64,000 nt of DNA from Clostridiaceae bacterium DTU079 (GCA_001512505.1 LFSC01000028.1:578-64577); one strand, 5' to 3'; shown: positions 9,095 through 18,440, numbered from the stretch's first letter. The notes: a model not told the origin generated them from the sequence alone. Numbers and translations: made by a program.

Positions 9095-9827
9095 ATCTAT
9101 TTTAACACTTTTGCTACAGCTTTTTTATACAGTATTGCACACCCCAGTTGCCCGGAATAGCTATTCCATAAATATATTGTTTCTTACGGGTCATTAGGTT
9201 CATTTTTAAATAAAAAATAAGGAAATTTTTCTACAACGAAATTTTTTTTGAAGTGAAGTGCTATAAAAGTGTTATATAGAATGTATATCAAATTATTAAA
9301 AGGGCATAACAAACGCCATATTCGCTCTCAATATAACGAAAAATGAATTCCCCATGTCCTTATTCAGCTTAAAATTGGCAAAAAAAAAAGAGAATCAAAA
9401 GTTTTTTCTCCAATAAGATATTTATTATGCTAAACTTTTTCAAACGCTTCTCTACTTCTTTGCAAATTTGAAAAAGAACTAATATTTTGTCCAATTGACA
9501 TAAACTTTCAAAGCCAACAACGGCTAATCCTATAAATAAGTACAAAAATCCAATGGAGCAATAAAAACTCCACACGAATTAGATAAATTTGAATACGGGA
9601 ATTTGAATTTTACTATAATCACTCTTTACTCTTACTCTAAATACTGCTTCTATATTAATAAATCACCTTCTCCTCCAAAATGTACAATCCAATTTAATAT
9701 CTTTTATTCACTAAAAAATCCCCTTTATAATTACTACTTCTGAAAATTAAAAAAGTAACGTTTTTGAAAAATAAAAGATACACTTAAGTTTCTGGAGCAC
9801 TTTTCTTCACATTATTGATGCCCCCCT
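9095..9827. other. Long AT-rich intergenic region upstream of the sigma24C-like gene
   Basis: About 730 bases lie between divergent genes. The only open frame (9369-9575, minus) is rich in Phe and Leu, lacks a ribosome site and looks like chance. What stands out is an approximately 65-base element at 9589-9653 repeated at 9861-9925, and a GTAACGTTTT at about 9755 that recurs in inverted form near 12300, upstream of celH. The region is long enough for several promoters of the divergent sigma loci. Confidence 0.5.
9589..9653 (+). repeat. Upstream copy of a duplicated regulatory element
   Basis: It begins with TTGAATACGGGAATTT, identical to 9861-9876. After a variable spacer it continues with ATAATCACTCT (9615-9625, matching 9883-9893) and a T/C-rich tail that also aligns. 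The copies are 272 bases apart. Possible roles are promoters read by the encoded sigma factor or a duplicated RNA leader. Confidence 0.7.
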
Positions 9828-9856
9828 TTGATTTATACATATTTTTATGATATAAT
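9828..9856 (+). promoter_or_regulatory. Sigma-A-type promoter for the sigma24C-like gene
   Basis: TTGATT (9828-9833), a 17-base spacer and a perfect TATAAT (9851-9856). Transcription would start near 9863, at the beginning of the downstream copy of the duplicated element, leaving a leader of about 120 bases. Confidence 0.75.
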
Positions 9857-9860
9857 CAAA

Positions 9861-9925
9861 TTGAATACGGGAATTTTTCTTAATAATCACTCTGATTTAT
9901 TCTTAGTCTGAATATCTGTCTATTT
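9861..9925 (+). repeat. Downstream copy of the duplicated element, in the predicted leader
   Basis: TTGAATACGGGAATTT (9861-9876) and ATAATCACTCT (9883-9893) repeat the sequence at 9589-9653. This copy sits directly after the TATAAT box, so it would form the 5' end of the sigma-factor transcript, or contain a second promoter. Confidence 0.7.
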
Positions 9926-9984
9926 TCCCAGGTGTTATTAATTAACTTATTTTGTACTTTTTTCTTGGCAAGGGAGTTGATAAA

Positions 9985-10545
9985 TTGATAGATGAAAGCA
10001 CCTTAATTTCCAACACCTTAAACGGTGATATACAGTCATTTGCTTTGCTTGTACAAGCCTATCAGGGACAGTTGTACAACTTTATATATAAAATGACAAA
10101 GTCTAAAGAAGATGCTGAGGATATTTTGCAAGATGTATTTGTTAAAGTATATAACAATTTATATAAATATAACAAAAATTACCGTTTTTCTACGTGGATT
10201 TATACTATTACAGTTAACACAATAAAATCAACATACAAAAAAAAGAAGCTAAGGCCTACAAGCCATTATATAGATGATTCGCTTGAAGAAATTCCAAGCA
10301 TGGAAGACAGTCCCGAACTGTTGGTAGAAATCAAGGAACACTATAAAGAGATAATTGAAGCCATAGACAGCCTTAAGGAGAAGCAGAAGACAGCTTTTAT
10401 TTTAAGGTATTTAAAGAATTTTTCATATAAAGAAATCGGCAAAATAATGGGAATCTCGCAGGAAGCTGCTAAAATGAAGGTTCATAGAGCCAAATCCATA
10501 CTTGCCCGAAAAATAGTAAATATGGGGAGGAAAGGTGATATATGA
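9985..10545 (+). CDS. ECF sigma factor, sigma24C-like, of the cellulosome-sensing type
   Basis: Region 2 (FALLVQAYQGQLYNFIYKM, EDAEDILQDVFVKVYNNL, then FSTWIYTITVN) and region 4 (FSYKEIGKIMGISQEAAKMK, VHRAKSILARK) are intact. The start is probably TTG at 9985 because AAGGGAG lies 8 bases upstream; a longer frame begins at 9952. Its stop overlaps the anti-sigma start in ATGA. In the C. thermocellum group this factor (named sigma24C, from memory) is paired with a GH5-bearing anti-sigma factor beside celH, so it probably activates cellulosome genes when polysaccharide is sensed outside the cell. Confidence 0.85.
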   Translation: MIDESTLISNTLNGDIQSFALLVQAYQGQLYNFIYKMTKSKEDAEDILQDVFVKVYNNLYKYNKNYRFSTWIYTITVNTIKSTYKKKKLRPTSHYIDDSLEEIPSMEDSPELLVEIKEHYKEIIEAIDSLKEKQKTAFILRYLKNFSYKEIGKIMGISQEAAKMKVHRAKSILARKIVNMGRKGDI

Positions 10546-12240
10546 TGAAGTGTAGTTATATAGACGAATTAATAAATTGCGATGTGGACTCCTTGAGTAA
10601 TGAGGAATCCGAAAAAAATAAAAGAGCATATAAAAACCTGCAGAGACTGCAGAAATTTCTTGGGCGCACTTATGATATCGAAAAATTACATAGCCAAAGA
10701 GCCAAAAATTGATAAATATTTTTACACTAAGGTTATCAATGCTGTGGATTCCGACAGATATAAAAAATCAAAAGTGTCTTTTAGGGTTTTGGGATTATTA
10801 GAAAGGCTGAAGCCCGCTCTAAAAGCATCTTTTGGGACTTTAGCGGTCTTTGTGTCGGTCATTTTATTAATTACGAGCGGAGTATTTGACAATCTCGGTA
10901 ATTTAATTGACAAAAACAAAAATAAAATTTCCTATAGTGATGAACATACAAATTTAACCTTTTTACAAACTAAGGGACAAAATATTGTTACCGAAGACGG
11001 TGAAATCTTCAATATAAGAGGCATTACCCTTACCAACAACTTTTGGGGTAACTGGGTCAACGGAGAATCGGAAAAACTGCAAAGTGAAGGTAAAGAACCC
11101 ATTATACGTCCCCTTGTGCAAGATGAATGGGTTTTGACCGAGGATGATTTTGAGCGGATTAAAAACATGGGCTGTAATACGGTTTTATATGACTTCAATT
11201 ATCAGCTTTTTGCAGAAGACAATCCAAACAGGGAAGCTAATCTTGAAAGGCTGAAACAGCATATAAGGCGTTTTTCCTCAATGGATATATATACTGCCAT
11301 TATGCTGATGGCTCCTCCCGGATTGGATTCAGCCAATGATATTCGTGAAAAGTACAAACACGGTTCAGTCCGGTTAAAATCTGTGTTTGAAGATGATACT
11401 TACTATGAACAATGGGTTAATATGTGGAAGTATTTAGCCAAGGAACTTAAAGACTTTAAAGGTGTTGCCGGATATGGAATTATAAACCAGCCAAGGACTC
11501 CCACCGATAGTGAAGGCGGGGTTGAGGTCTTTAGAGAACGGCTGAACAATGTATGCAAGGAAATACGCAAAATTGACAAAAAGCATATAATATTTGTTCC
11601 CGAATATAACAGCCGGGAAGCAAATCCCGGTGAATCGTATTTCGACGATGAAACCCAAAGTTATATAATAGACAACGGTGAGCAAGGTATTATTTGGGAA
11701 AGAGGTTTGGTTAAAGTTGATTCGTCAAACGTGGTATACCTGTTCCACTTTTTTGAACCCTATAATTTTGTCAACGACGGTATTGGAGATTTTGACGCTT
11801 CAACCTTGGAGTCCCAAGTTAAAAACCGTTATGAATGGGCTAAAAACATCGGAAATGCACCATTATTAACCGAATACGGAATTTCCCGAATAAACAGCGT
11901 GGATAAACGGTTGGAGTGGCTGGAGACGGTACACGATATTTTCAATAAATACGGTATATCCGCATCCTACTTCCAGTATAAAACTTCCGTTGGTGCTTAT
12001 ATAAGTATGAAAACGGGCTTTAATGCCATTTATGGAGAATATACCGACTGGAGAAATGAAATCAGTTTGATTCCTTTTGGATTTGCAAGTGAAGGCATTG
12101 CTTCTTCGGCAAAAGAAAACCTTTTCTCCGAGGCCTTTGAAGAGTATTACCGAAAAAACAACACTATAGAAACAATTTCAATACTGGACAATCAACCTGT
12201 CCTTGAATCACTACAGAAGTTTTGGAAACAGAAACCGTAG
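10542..12240 (+). CDS. rsi24C: Rsi24C-like anti-sigma factor with external GH5 domain; frameshift in N-terminus
   Basis: The true start is the ATGATG at 10542, overlapping the sigma stop. That frame begins a cytoplasmic zinc-finger anti-sigma domain (MMKCSYIDELINCDVDS) but leaves frame at a run of seven A at 10612-10618. The frame from ATG 10600 carries the rest: HIKTCRDC zinc ligands, one membrane helix (about 79-97) and an external GH5 fold from about 125. One A fewer would give a single 565-residue protein. In the GH5 part the nucleophile Glu425 is in LLTEYGI (numbering from 10600), but the acid/base site reads INQP (Gln297) instead of NEP, so it is likely a sugar-binding sensor, not an enzyme. 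Confidence 0.82.
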
Positions 12241-12256
12241 TTATTAAATTTTAATT

Positions 12257-12283
12257 TGCCGGTTATCGACATGATATCCGGCA
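12257..12283 (+). terminator. Stem-loop after rsi24C
   Basis: TGCCGGTTATC pairs with GATATCCGGCA over a 5-base loop with one mismatch, 16 bases after the stop. The following sequence (TTATTACC) is only weakly T-rich, so termination may be partial and some readthrough into celH is possible. The remaining 170 bases up to celH are AT-rich and should hold the celH promoter; no sigma-A boxes stand out. Confidence 0.6.
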
Positions 12284-12453
12284 TTATTACCATCAATAAA
12301 ACGTTACCTTTGCTATTTTAGGAAGTATTAATTAATAGAGGGACAAATTTTTATCCCGCATATAAAAATTAAAATCCGGAAGGGAGGCTATTTTCATAGT
12401 TATTTATATTTTAAAATAATTTATTTTTTAAATATTTTCATGGGAGGAATGTT

Positions 12454-15171
12454 ATGAAAAAGAGAATTTTAGTGTCTTTATTGGTGCTTAGTATTATCAC
12501 CGGCTTATTCTCATTTCAAACACTCTGCGAGCCCGGCAGAGATTTGAAATTCGGTGCGTGGGTAGGCACCCAGCCTTCAAAATCGGCTATTAACAGTTTT
12601 CAGGAGCTTCAAGGTAAAAAGCTGGATATTGTACACCAGTTCATTAACTGGTCTACCGATTTTTCCTGGGTAAAACCTTATGCTGACGCTGTTTATGAAA
12701 ACGGTTCAATACTAATGATCACCTGGGAACCTTGGGAATACAACACTGTAGAAATCAAAAACGGTAAAGCCGATGCTTACCTAACCAGGATGGCACAAGA
12801 CATTAAGGCTTACGGTAAGGAAATTTGGTTAAGGCCCCTTCATGAGGCTAACGGAAACTGGTATCCATGGGCTATAGGATATCCCGGCAACGTAAACACA
12901 AATGAAACTTATATAGCTGCCTTCAGACATATTGTTGACATTTTCCGCAATAACGGTGTTACCAATGTTAAATGGATATATAATGTAAACTGTGACAATG
13001 TAGGTGACAATACAAGCTATATGGGTTATTATCCCGGAGATAACTATGTGGACTATACTTCAATTGACGGCTACAACTGGGGTACCACTCAGGACTGGGG
13101 AAGTAGATGGCAAAGCTTTGACGAGGTTTTTTCAAGAGCTTATAATGCTATAAGAGGAATAAACAAGCCTGTCATTATAGCAGAATTTTCATCTGCTGAA
13201 ATAGGTGGAAATAAGGCGGCTTGGATTACGGACGCATACAACACCATAAGAAATTCTTACGACAAAGTATTTGCTGCCGTATGGTTCCACGAAAACAAAG
13301 AAACTGACTGGAGAATCAATTCAAGTTCGCAAGCTCTTGAAGCATATAAAAAAGCAATAGGCTCCGGTTCAACACCTTCAACTCCGACAAAAACTCCGAC
13401 TTCGACTAATACTCCAGTTCCAACTTCTTCAAAAAATGATTCAAAACCCTTTGAAATGATTAGTAAAATGGGTATGGGAATCAACCTTGGAAATACCCTC
13501 GAAGCTCCCTATGAAGGTAGTTGGTCCAGGGCTGCCATGGAATATTATTTTGACGATTATAAAACTGCAGGCTTTAAAAATGTGAGAATCCCGATAAGAT
13601 GGGACAACCATACAATGAAGACATATCCCTACACAATTGACAAAGCATTTTTGGATAGGGTTGAAGAAGTAGTTGACTGGTCACTTTCAAGAGGTTTTGT
13701 CACCATTATAAACTCTCACCATGATGATTGGATCAAGGAAGATTATAACGGAAATATTGAACGATTTGAAAAGATATGGGAGCAAATCTCAGAAAGGTTT
13801 AAAAATAAATCGGAAAACCTTCTGTTCGAGATTATGAATGAACCTTTCGGAAACATTACAGACAGTCAGATAGATGATATGAACAGCAGAATATTAAAAA
13901 TAATCAGAAGGACCAATCCAACCCGTATTGTTATAATAGGGGGAGGTTTCTGGAACAGCTATAATACTCTTGTAAACATCAGAATACCTGATGATCCGTA
14001 CTTGATAGGAACTTTCCATTATTATGACCCCTATGAATTTACACATAAGTTCCAAGGAACATGGGGTACCCAGTCAGATATGGATACTGTAGCAAGGGTA
14101 TTTGACTATGTTAAAAGCTGGTCAGACAGAAACAATATACCGGTATATCTCGGTGAGTTTGCTGTAATGGCTAACGCTGACAAGAATTCCCGTTTGAAAT
14201 GGTATGATTTTATCAGTGATCAGGGCTTAGATCACGGTTTTGCATGTTCTGTATGGGATAACGGCGTTTTTGGATCATTAGATGATGATATGGGTCTCTA
14301 CAACAGAAATACCCGTACCTTTGACACTGAAGTGCTCAATGCCATAATGAAGCACGGTGTATATTACTCCTACACTCCAAAGATTACACCAACCCCAACA
14401 TCGACCAAACTGCCTGTAACACCGGCTGTTGGCGAAAAAATGGTTGATGATTTCGAGGGTACGTTAAACTGGGGTGCATACTCCGGTGAAGGTGCTTACG
14501 CTTCATCAAAAATTGCGTCAGGTAAGTCCGGAAATGGTTTGGAAGTCACTTACACCGGTTCAAAAGACGGTTACTGGGGAACTGCATACAACTTGACAGA
14601 CGGAGATTGGTCAAGGTGGCTCAAAATATCCTTGGACATCAAGTCTCTGGATTCTTCCAATAATGAAATCAGATTGATGCTTACCGAACAAAGTATAAAC
14701 GGTGAAGGCGACGGAGAACATTGGGTTTATTCAATAATTCCAAGCGGTCAATGGCAAACTATAGAAATACCCTTCTCTGACTTCAAGAGAAGAATGGATT
14801 ATCAACCGCCCGGACAGGATATGAGCGGTACCTTGGACTTAGAAAAAATACAAGCAATACATTTTTCGTACGCTAATGCATATTCAGGAAAAATTGTAGT
14901 AGATAATATCAAGCTAATCGGTATTACTTCCAATGCATCTCCTACACCGACACCTACAGTAAAACCGGGAGATTTAGACTTTGATAATCAAGTGGATTCT
15001 CTTGACCTGACATTATTGAAGAGGTATGTCCTCAGAAAATATCAACCTGATCCCAGTGTAGAGGATAAATTTAGAAAAGCAGGAGATTTGGACGGAGACA
15101 ATAGTGTTGACTCCTACGATATATCTCTGCTGAAAAGAATGATCTTAAGAAAATACCCTTATAATTCCTAG
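12454..15171 (+). CDS. celH: Cellulosomal bifunctional glycoside hydrolase GH26-GH5-CBM11-dockerin (CelH type)
   Basis: 905 residues: signal peptide (about 1-25); GH26 (about 28-303) with acid/base Glu131 in RPLHEANG and nucleophile Glu244 in IIAEF; Pro/Thr linker; GH5 (about 330-635) with Glu463 in MNEPFGN and Glu568 in LGEFAVM; second linker; CBM11 (about 662-830); type I dockerin (839-905) with two calcium-binding repeats starting [10 protein letters not shown] and [10 protein letters not shown]. Secreted and plugged into the scaffoldin cohesins, it cuts mixed-linked beta-glucan, lichenan and cellulose or mannan-type chains. GGGAGGAA precedes the ATG. It follows a GH5-bearing sensor, which suggests regulation by its own substrates. 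Confidence 0.96.
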   Translation: MKKRILVSLLVLSIITGLFSFQTLCEPGRDLKFGAWVGTQPSKSAINSFQELQGKKLDIVHQFINWSTDFSWVKPYADAVYENGSILMITWEPWEYNTVEIKNGKADAYLTRMAQDIKAYGKEIWLRPLHEANGNWYPWAIGYPGNVNTNETYIAAFRHIVDIFRNNGVTNVKWIYNVNCDNVGDNTSYMGYYPGDNYVDYTSIDGYNWGTTQDWGSRWQSFDEVFSRAYNAIRGINKPVIIAEFSSAEIGGNKAAWITDAYNTIRNSYDKVFAAVWFHENKETDWRINSSSQALEAYKKAIGSGSTPSTPTKTPTSTNTPVPTSSKNDSKPFEMISKMGMGINLGNTLEAPYEGSWSRAAMEYYFDDYKTAGFKNVRIPIRWDNHTMKTYPYTIDKAFLDRVEEVVDWSLSRGFVTIINSHHDDWIKEDYNGNIERFEKIWEQISERFKNKSENLLFEIMNEPFGNITDSQIDDMNSRILKIIRRTNPTRIVIIGGGFWNSYNTLVNIRIPDDPYLIGTFHYYDPYEFTHKFQGTWGTQSDMDTVARVFDYVKSWSDRNNIPVYLGEFAVMANADKNSRLKWYDFISDQGLDHGFACSVWDNGVFGSLDDDMGLYNRNTRTFDTEVLNAIMKHGVYYSYTPKITPTPTSTKLPVTPAVGEKMVDDFEGTLNWGAYSGEGAYASSKIASGKSGNGLEVTYTGSKDGYWGTAYNLTDGDWSRWLKISLDIKSLDSSNNEIRLMLTEQSINGEGDGEHWVYSIIPSGQWQTIEIPFSDFKRRMDYQPPGQDMSGTLDLEKIQAIHFSYANAYSGKIVVDNIKLIGITSNASPTPTPTVKPGDLDFDNQVDSLDLTLLKRYVLRKYQPDPSVEDKFRKAGDLDGDNSVDSYDISLLKRMILRKYPYNS

Positions 15172-15191
15172 TCCTTTTATTTATATAATAT

Positions 15192-15228
15192 GAAGGGTGC
15201 ATATGAATTTAAAAAATATGCACCCTTC
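15192..15228. terminator. Bidirectional terminator between celH and the convergent gene
   Basis: GAAGGGTGCATAT pairs perfectly with ATATGCACCCTTC around an A-rich loop, 20 bases after the celH stop. The T-rich sequence after it on the plus strand and the gene ending at 15246 on the other strand suggest it serves both. Confidence 0.85.
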
Positions 15229-15245
15229 TTCATTATATTCAATAC

Positions 15246-15950
15246 TTATGACAATAAATAATTGATCCGGTCCGATAAACTGATATTCTTCGTATCCCAT
15301 TTTCTAATCGGACAGTTCACAATTTCATAGGGAACTCCCAAAGCATCGATAAACTGATTAAATTTTTCATCCAGCCACGGAGGAGTCCATGCTCCTGATC
15401 TGCATATATGAATTACCGACACTTCAATATCTTTATACAAATCTTCAAAGCTCAAGTATCTAACGTTATAAGCATTGTTTATCGACCTGAAATACTCCGG
15501 TTTTTCTGCTGTGTATGGGCTGTATACAATGTTAGCTTCCTCGATTTGCTTATCTTTCAGGAGCTTGCCCAGCCAATTGGAACAATTGACTTCATAGTTT
15601 AAGGAAGAAAGTCCTCCATAACCGAGATCCGAGTGGGCATCAAACAGGTAGACTATTTTGCAGTCCTTTTCTTTCGCTATGTTATAGGATAAAGAATGGG
15701 AGTCCGAAACATATGCTTTTATATCCTTTGCAAATTTGAAGTGTTCTTTAATTTTCTCCCAAAATGAGTCCACCTCTGAAGAGAGATGAAACGACTTTCT
15801 AATGTCCCTTCCCCATCTCTTCTCCTGAATATATCTTTTATACCAAAGGTCTATCAGGTTCCTGTTGTTTTCTATGTAAGAGCCCCAATTCTCTTTTTGT
15901 GTAAAGATAAAATAATCCCAGTCAATTGACAACAGACTCTTCTCCATCAT
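15246..15950 (-). CDS. Arginase-like (UPF0489-type) protein of unknown function
   Basis: 234 residues. An early LSIDWDYFI, a central YLFDAHSDLGYGG and a late HICRSGAWTPPWLDEKF suggest an arginase/deacetylase-like fold with Asp and His metal ligands, as in UPF0489-type proteins. No signal peptide or membrane segment is visible, so it is cytoplasmic. The ATG overlaps the stop of the ribosomal L25/Ctc gene in ATGA, so the two are translationally coupled. I do not recognise a specific reaction. Confidence 0.55.
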   Translation of the reverse strand: MMEKSLLSIDWDYFIFTQKENWGSYIENNRNLIDLWYKRYIQEKRWGRDIRKSFHLSSEVDSFWEKIKEHFKFAKDIKAYVSDSHSLSYNIAKEKDCKIVYLFDAHSDLGYGGLSSLNYEVNCSNWLGKLLKDKQIEEANIVYSPYTAEKPEYFRSINNAYNVRYLSFEDLYKDIEVSVIHICRSGAWTPPWLDEKFNQFIDALGVPYEIVNCPIRKWDTKNISLSDRINYLLS

Positions 15951-16504
15951 ACCACTTCACTATACTCTTTAATTGCAGATATTACTGCAACAATTTCACT
16001 TTCATCATCTAAAATCTTTATATCCTTCGGAACCTGAATATCTTTGACGGTTATTTTATCGCCCAACTTTCTGTCTTCAACGTCAATACATACAAACTCC
16101 GGCATATCGGCTGCTTTGCCCATAATCTCCACTTCAGGCATATGCACCTGTAACACTTGCTTCCTTAACGAAAGTTCTTCCTTTCCTTGAAATACAACAG
16201 GAACTTTTAACCGGATTACATCATTACTGTCAATAGCCTGCAGTTCAACATGAAGTATCTGTCCGTTTATAAAATCCTTCTGGACGTCCTTTACGATACA
16301 ATGCTTTACATCGTTCCCGAGTTGAACCCTGACTTTTGTATTTTTTGCATGACCATGCAAAAATCTCATAAACTTTTTCTGTTCCAGTTTAATACTTGTG
16401 GACTTAATATCCTTCCCATACATAACTCCGGGGACAAACCCCTGTTTTCTTACCTTGTTGGGCTTTTCAGTCCGTTCCAAAGCACAAATAACAGCTTCAC
16501 TCAT
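15947..16504 (-). CDS. ctc: 50S ribosomal protein L25, general stress protein Ctc type
   Basis: 185 residues, the long bacterial form: an N-terminal 5S rRNA-binding L25 domain (about 1-90, including GFVPGVMYGKD and KDFINGQILHVE) and a C-terminal TL5/Ctc beta domain (about 91-185). It binds 5S rRNA in the large ribosomal subunit. AAAGGAGG lies upstream of the ATG. It is followed, with a four-base overlap, by the arginase-like gene, an unusual partner for a ribosomal protein. Confidence 0.92.
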   Translation of the reverse strand: MSEAVICALERTEKPNKVRKQGFVPGVMYGKDIKSTSIKLEQKKFMRFLHGHAKNTKVRVQLGNDVKHCIVKDVQKDFINGQILHVELQAIDSNDVIRLKVPVVFQGKEELSLRKQVLQVHMPEVEIMGKAADMPEFVCIDVEDRKLGDKITVKDIQVPKDIKILDDESEIVAVISAIKEYSEVV

Positions 16505-16582
16505 TTGTTCTGCCTCCTTTTTGTCTACAGAAATAAATGAATTACTCCGTTATTTATCAATTTTTAAACTGTACTGGAAAGA

Positions 16583-16681
16583 TCAAGGCCAGAATTCTCC
16601 CGTTAGAATAGCAGTATTGCATTGCTTAATATGAAATGTTTTATATGTACCTTTATTAAACAATCTATTAAGATATCCCAT
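16583..16681 (-). CDS. Possible 32-residue small protein
   Basis: An ATG at 16679-16681 is preceded by a perfect GAGGAGG nine bases upstream and opens a 32-codon frame (starting MGYLNRLFNKGTYKTF, ending TGEFWP). No similarity is recognised. It lies just upstream of ctc and just after a perfect AT-rich palindrome at 16711-16729. It may be a leader peptide for ctc, a real small protein, or chance. Confidence 0.35.
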   Translation of the reverse strand: MGYLNRLFNKGTYKTFHIKQCNTAILTGEFWP

Positions 16682-16939
16682 AAGCAAAAGCCTCCTCATA
16701 CCAATTCCTAATGATTTTTATTAAAAATCAGCAGAAGTTACTTCGGTAGTAAAATCTCAATAGAATGCTGCCAATTAATATTGTATTATTTTATTTTTTA
16801 AAATCAATTGCAGATAATATTGATTTTCGAGGATTATTGCTTATAAATTCCAATTGTCCTCAAAAGAGACCTTTTTTATCAAAAAAATCAACCGTTTTGG
16901 AAAAACTGTTCACTTTTAAACATTATAATAAAATAAAAG

Positions 16940-16968
16940 GCCCTCCATCTTCATGAAAAAGGAAGGCC
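16940..16968 (-). terminator. Terminator of mgtE
   Basis: On the minus strand GGCCTTCC pairs with GGAGGGCC across a 12-14 base loop and is followed by TTTTATTTT. It lies 31 bases beyond the mgtE stop. The rest of 16682-16939 is AT-rich with no gene apart from the palindrome TGATTTTTATTAAAAATCA at 16711-16729. Confidence 0.75.
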
Positions 16969-16998
16969 GTTTAGTATAGTCAACTGTCAAAACTCTAT

Positions 16999-18333
16999 CT
17001 ATATACCCAGTAACATGGTTGCGGTTGTGAAATATATACTAAGTGCTACAGCATCAACAATTGTTGTTATTAGAGGACCTGCCATAATTGCAGGATCCAG
17101 TTTGATTTTTTTAGCCAGAATAGGCAGTGTTCCTCCTACTATTTTTGCTAATATAACTGTAATTAACAAAGTGATACTTACGGTCAAGGATACCATAAAA
17201 CCAACTTTTTCTAAGTAATATATCCTCATAAAATTAACTGTGGACAGAGCCAGCCCTACAAGACAACCTACCCGAATCTCCTTCCAAAGTACTTTTAAAG
17301 CATCTTTTAAATCTATTTCCCCCAAGGCCAGACCTCTGATAACCAGTGCAGATGACTGGGAACCGGCATTTCCGCTTGTATCCATGAGCATTGGAATGAA
17401 AGAAGCAAGCACCACTACCGACTGCAATACATCATCAAATTTTCTAATAATATTCCCTGTAAAAGTTGCTGAAATCATTAGGATTAAAAGCCAGGTAATT
17501 CTATGTCTGGCCAATACCAATACATTGGTCTTCAGGTATTTTTCTTCCGAAGGCTTCACAGCAGCCATCTTCTGAATGTCTTCGGTATTTGCCTGCTCTA
17601 TAACATCTAAAACGTCATCTATCGTAACTATTCCCACCAGCCTGCATTCGTTGTCAACTACAGGCATTGAAAGAAAGTCATATTTTTTAAACAGTGATGC
17701 CATTTTTTCCTGGTCATCATGGGTGTTTATATATACAACATCTTTTTCCATGATATCTTTAACCAATACTGAATCTTCGCTCAATATCAGTTTCCTAATT
17801 GATATGACACCTTCAAGTATTCTATTGTTATCAATAACATAGCAGTTATTAATGGTCTCCTTATCCACCCCGGTATATTTAATGTGCTCTAATGCCTCCT
17901 TTACCGTCATTTCCTTCTTTAAGTCGACAAACTCAATGGTCATTATGCTTCCTGCAGAATTTTCAGGGTAGTTTAAAAATTGGTTTATAAGTTTTCTTGT
18001 TTCTTCATCAGTATTTTTAAGAACCTTCTTTACTATATTTGACGGCATTTCTTCCAAAAAGGCAATCGTATCGTCAAGAAAAAGTTCATCTATAATATTC
18101 TTGATTTCCCTATCACTAATAGATTCAATGATATATTTTTGCAAATCATTTGATATATAAGAGAAAACACCGGATGCAATATCTTTAGGCAGTATCCTAA
18201 ATACCACCAAAAGCTTCTGTTTATCCAACTCTTCAAGAAACTGAGCAATGTCAACCTCATTCATCTCAACAATTTCTTTTCTGACATTGGCATATTTGCC
18301 CTGTTCAATTAGGGCAAGAAGTTCTTCTTTCAT
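16999..18333 (-). CDS. mgtE: Magnesium transporter MgtE
   Basis: The protein has an N-terminal MgtE helical domain (about 1-120), two CBS domains (about 125-250, IMTIEFVDLKKEMTVKEALE and DIMEKDVVYINTHDD) and five membrane segments at the C-terminus with the conserved PMLMDTSGNAGSQSSALVIR that lines the ion pore. It imports Mg2+, gated by Mg2+ binding to the cytoplasmic domains. The start is ATG 18333, right after AGGAGGG; the longer reading from 18369 would place that site inside the gene. No M-box riboswitch was recognised; instead the leader contains a small ORF ending at the ribosome site. Confidence 0.93.
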   Translation of the reverse strand: MKEELLALIEQGKYANVRKEIVEMNEVDIAQFLEELDKQKLLVVFRILPKDIASGVFSYISNDLQKYIIESISDREIKNIIDELFLDDTIAFLEEMPSNIVKKVLKNTDEETRKLINQFLNYPENSAGSIMTIEFVDLKKEMTVKEALEHIKYTGVDKETINNCYVIDNNRILEGVISIRKLILSEDSVLVKDIMEKDVVYINTHDDQEKMASLFKKYDFLSMPVVDNECRLVGIVTIDDVLDVIEQANTEDIQKMAAVKPSEEKYLKTNVLVLARHRITWLLILMISATFTGNIIRKFDDVLQSVVVLASFIPMLMDTSGNAGSQSSALVIRGLALGEIDLKDALKVLWKEIRVGCLVGLALSTVNFMRIYYLEKVGFMVSLTVSITLLITVILAKIVGGTLPILAKKIKLDPAIMAGPLITTIVDAVALSIYFTTATMLLGI

Positions 18334-18347
18334 TTTGTAGCCCTCCT

Positions 18348-18440
18348 TTAACAGAGCCACACTATCCAATTAGTAGCTATGGCTCCATGTTTATTAATCT
18401 TTTTTGCACTAAAATAACCGGGTAAAGGTCCAGAATCCAT
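18348..18440 (-). CDS. Upstream small ORF in the mgtE leader
   Basis: ATG at 18438-18440 follows GAGGTGG by five bases and opens 30 codons (MDSGPLPGYFSAKKINKHGA, ending in TNWIVWLC). Its TAA (18348-18350) touches the AGGAGGG ribosome site of mgtE, the layout of a leader peptide whose translation controls the downstream gene, or of simple coupling. The sequence is not recognised. Confidence 0.5.
   Translation of the reverse strand: MDSGPLPGYFSAKKINKHGAIATNWIVWLC

Noticed and set aside
9369..9575. 68-codon minus-strand frame in the gap before the sigma24C-like gene
   Set aside because: No ribosome site, composition dominated by Phe/Leu/Ile from AT-rich DNA, and no family resemblance.
10600..12240. 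Stand-alone secreted GH5 cellulase
   Set aside because: There is no signal peptide at the N-terminus; a cytoplasmic zinc-ligand motif and a membrane helix precede the GH5 part, and the acid/base Glu is missing.
12257..12283. Strong terminator isolating celH from the sigma operon
   Set aside because: The stem is good but lacks a T run, so full termination cannot be claimed.
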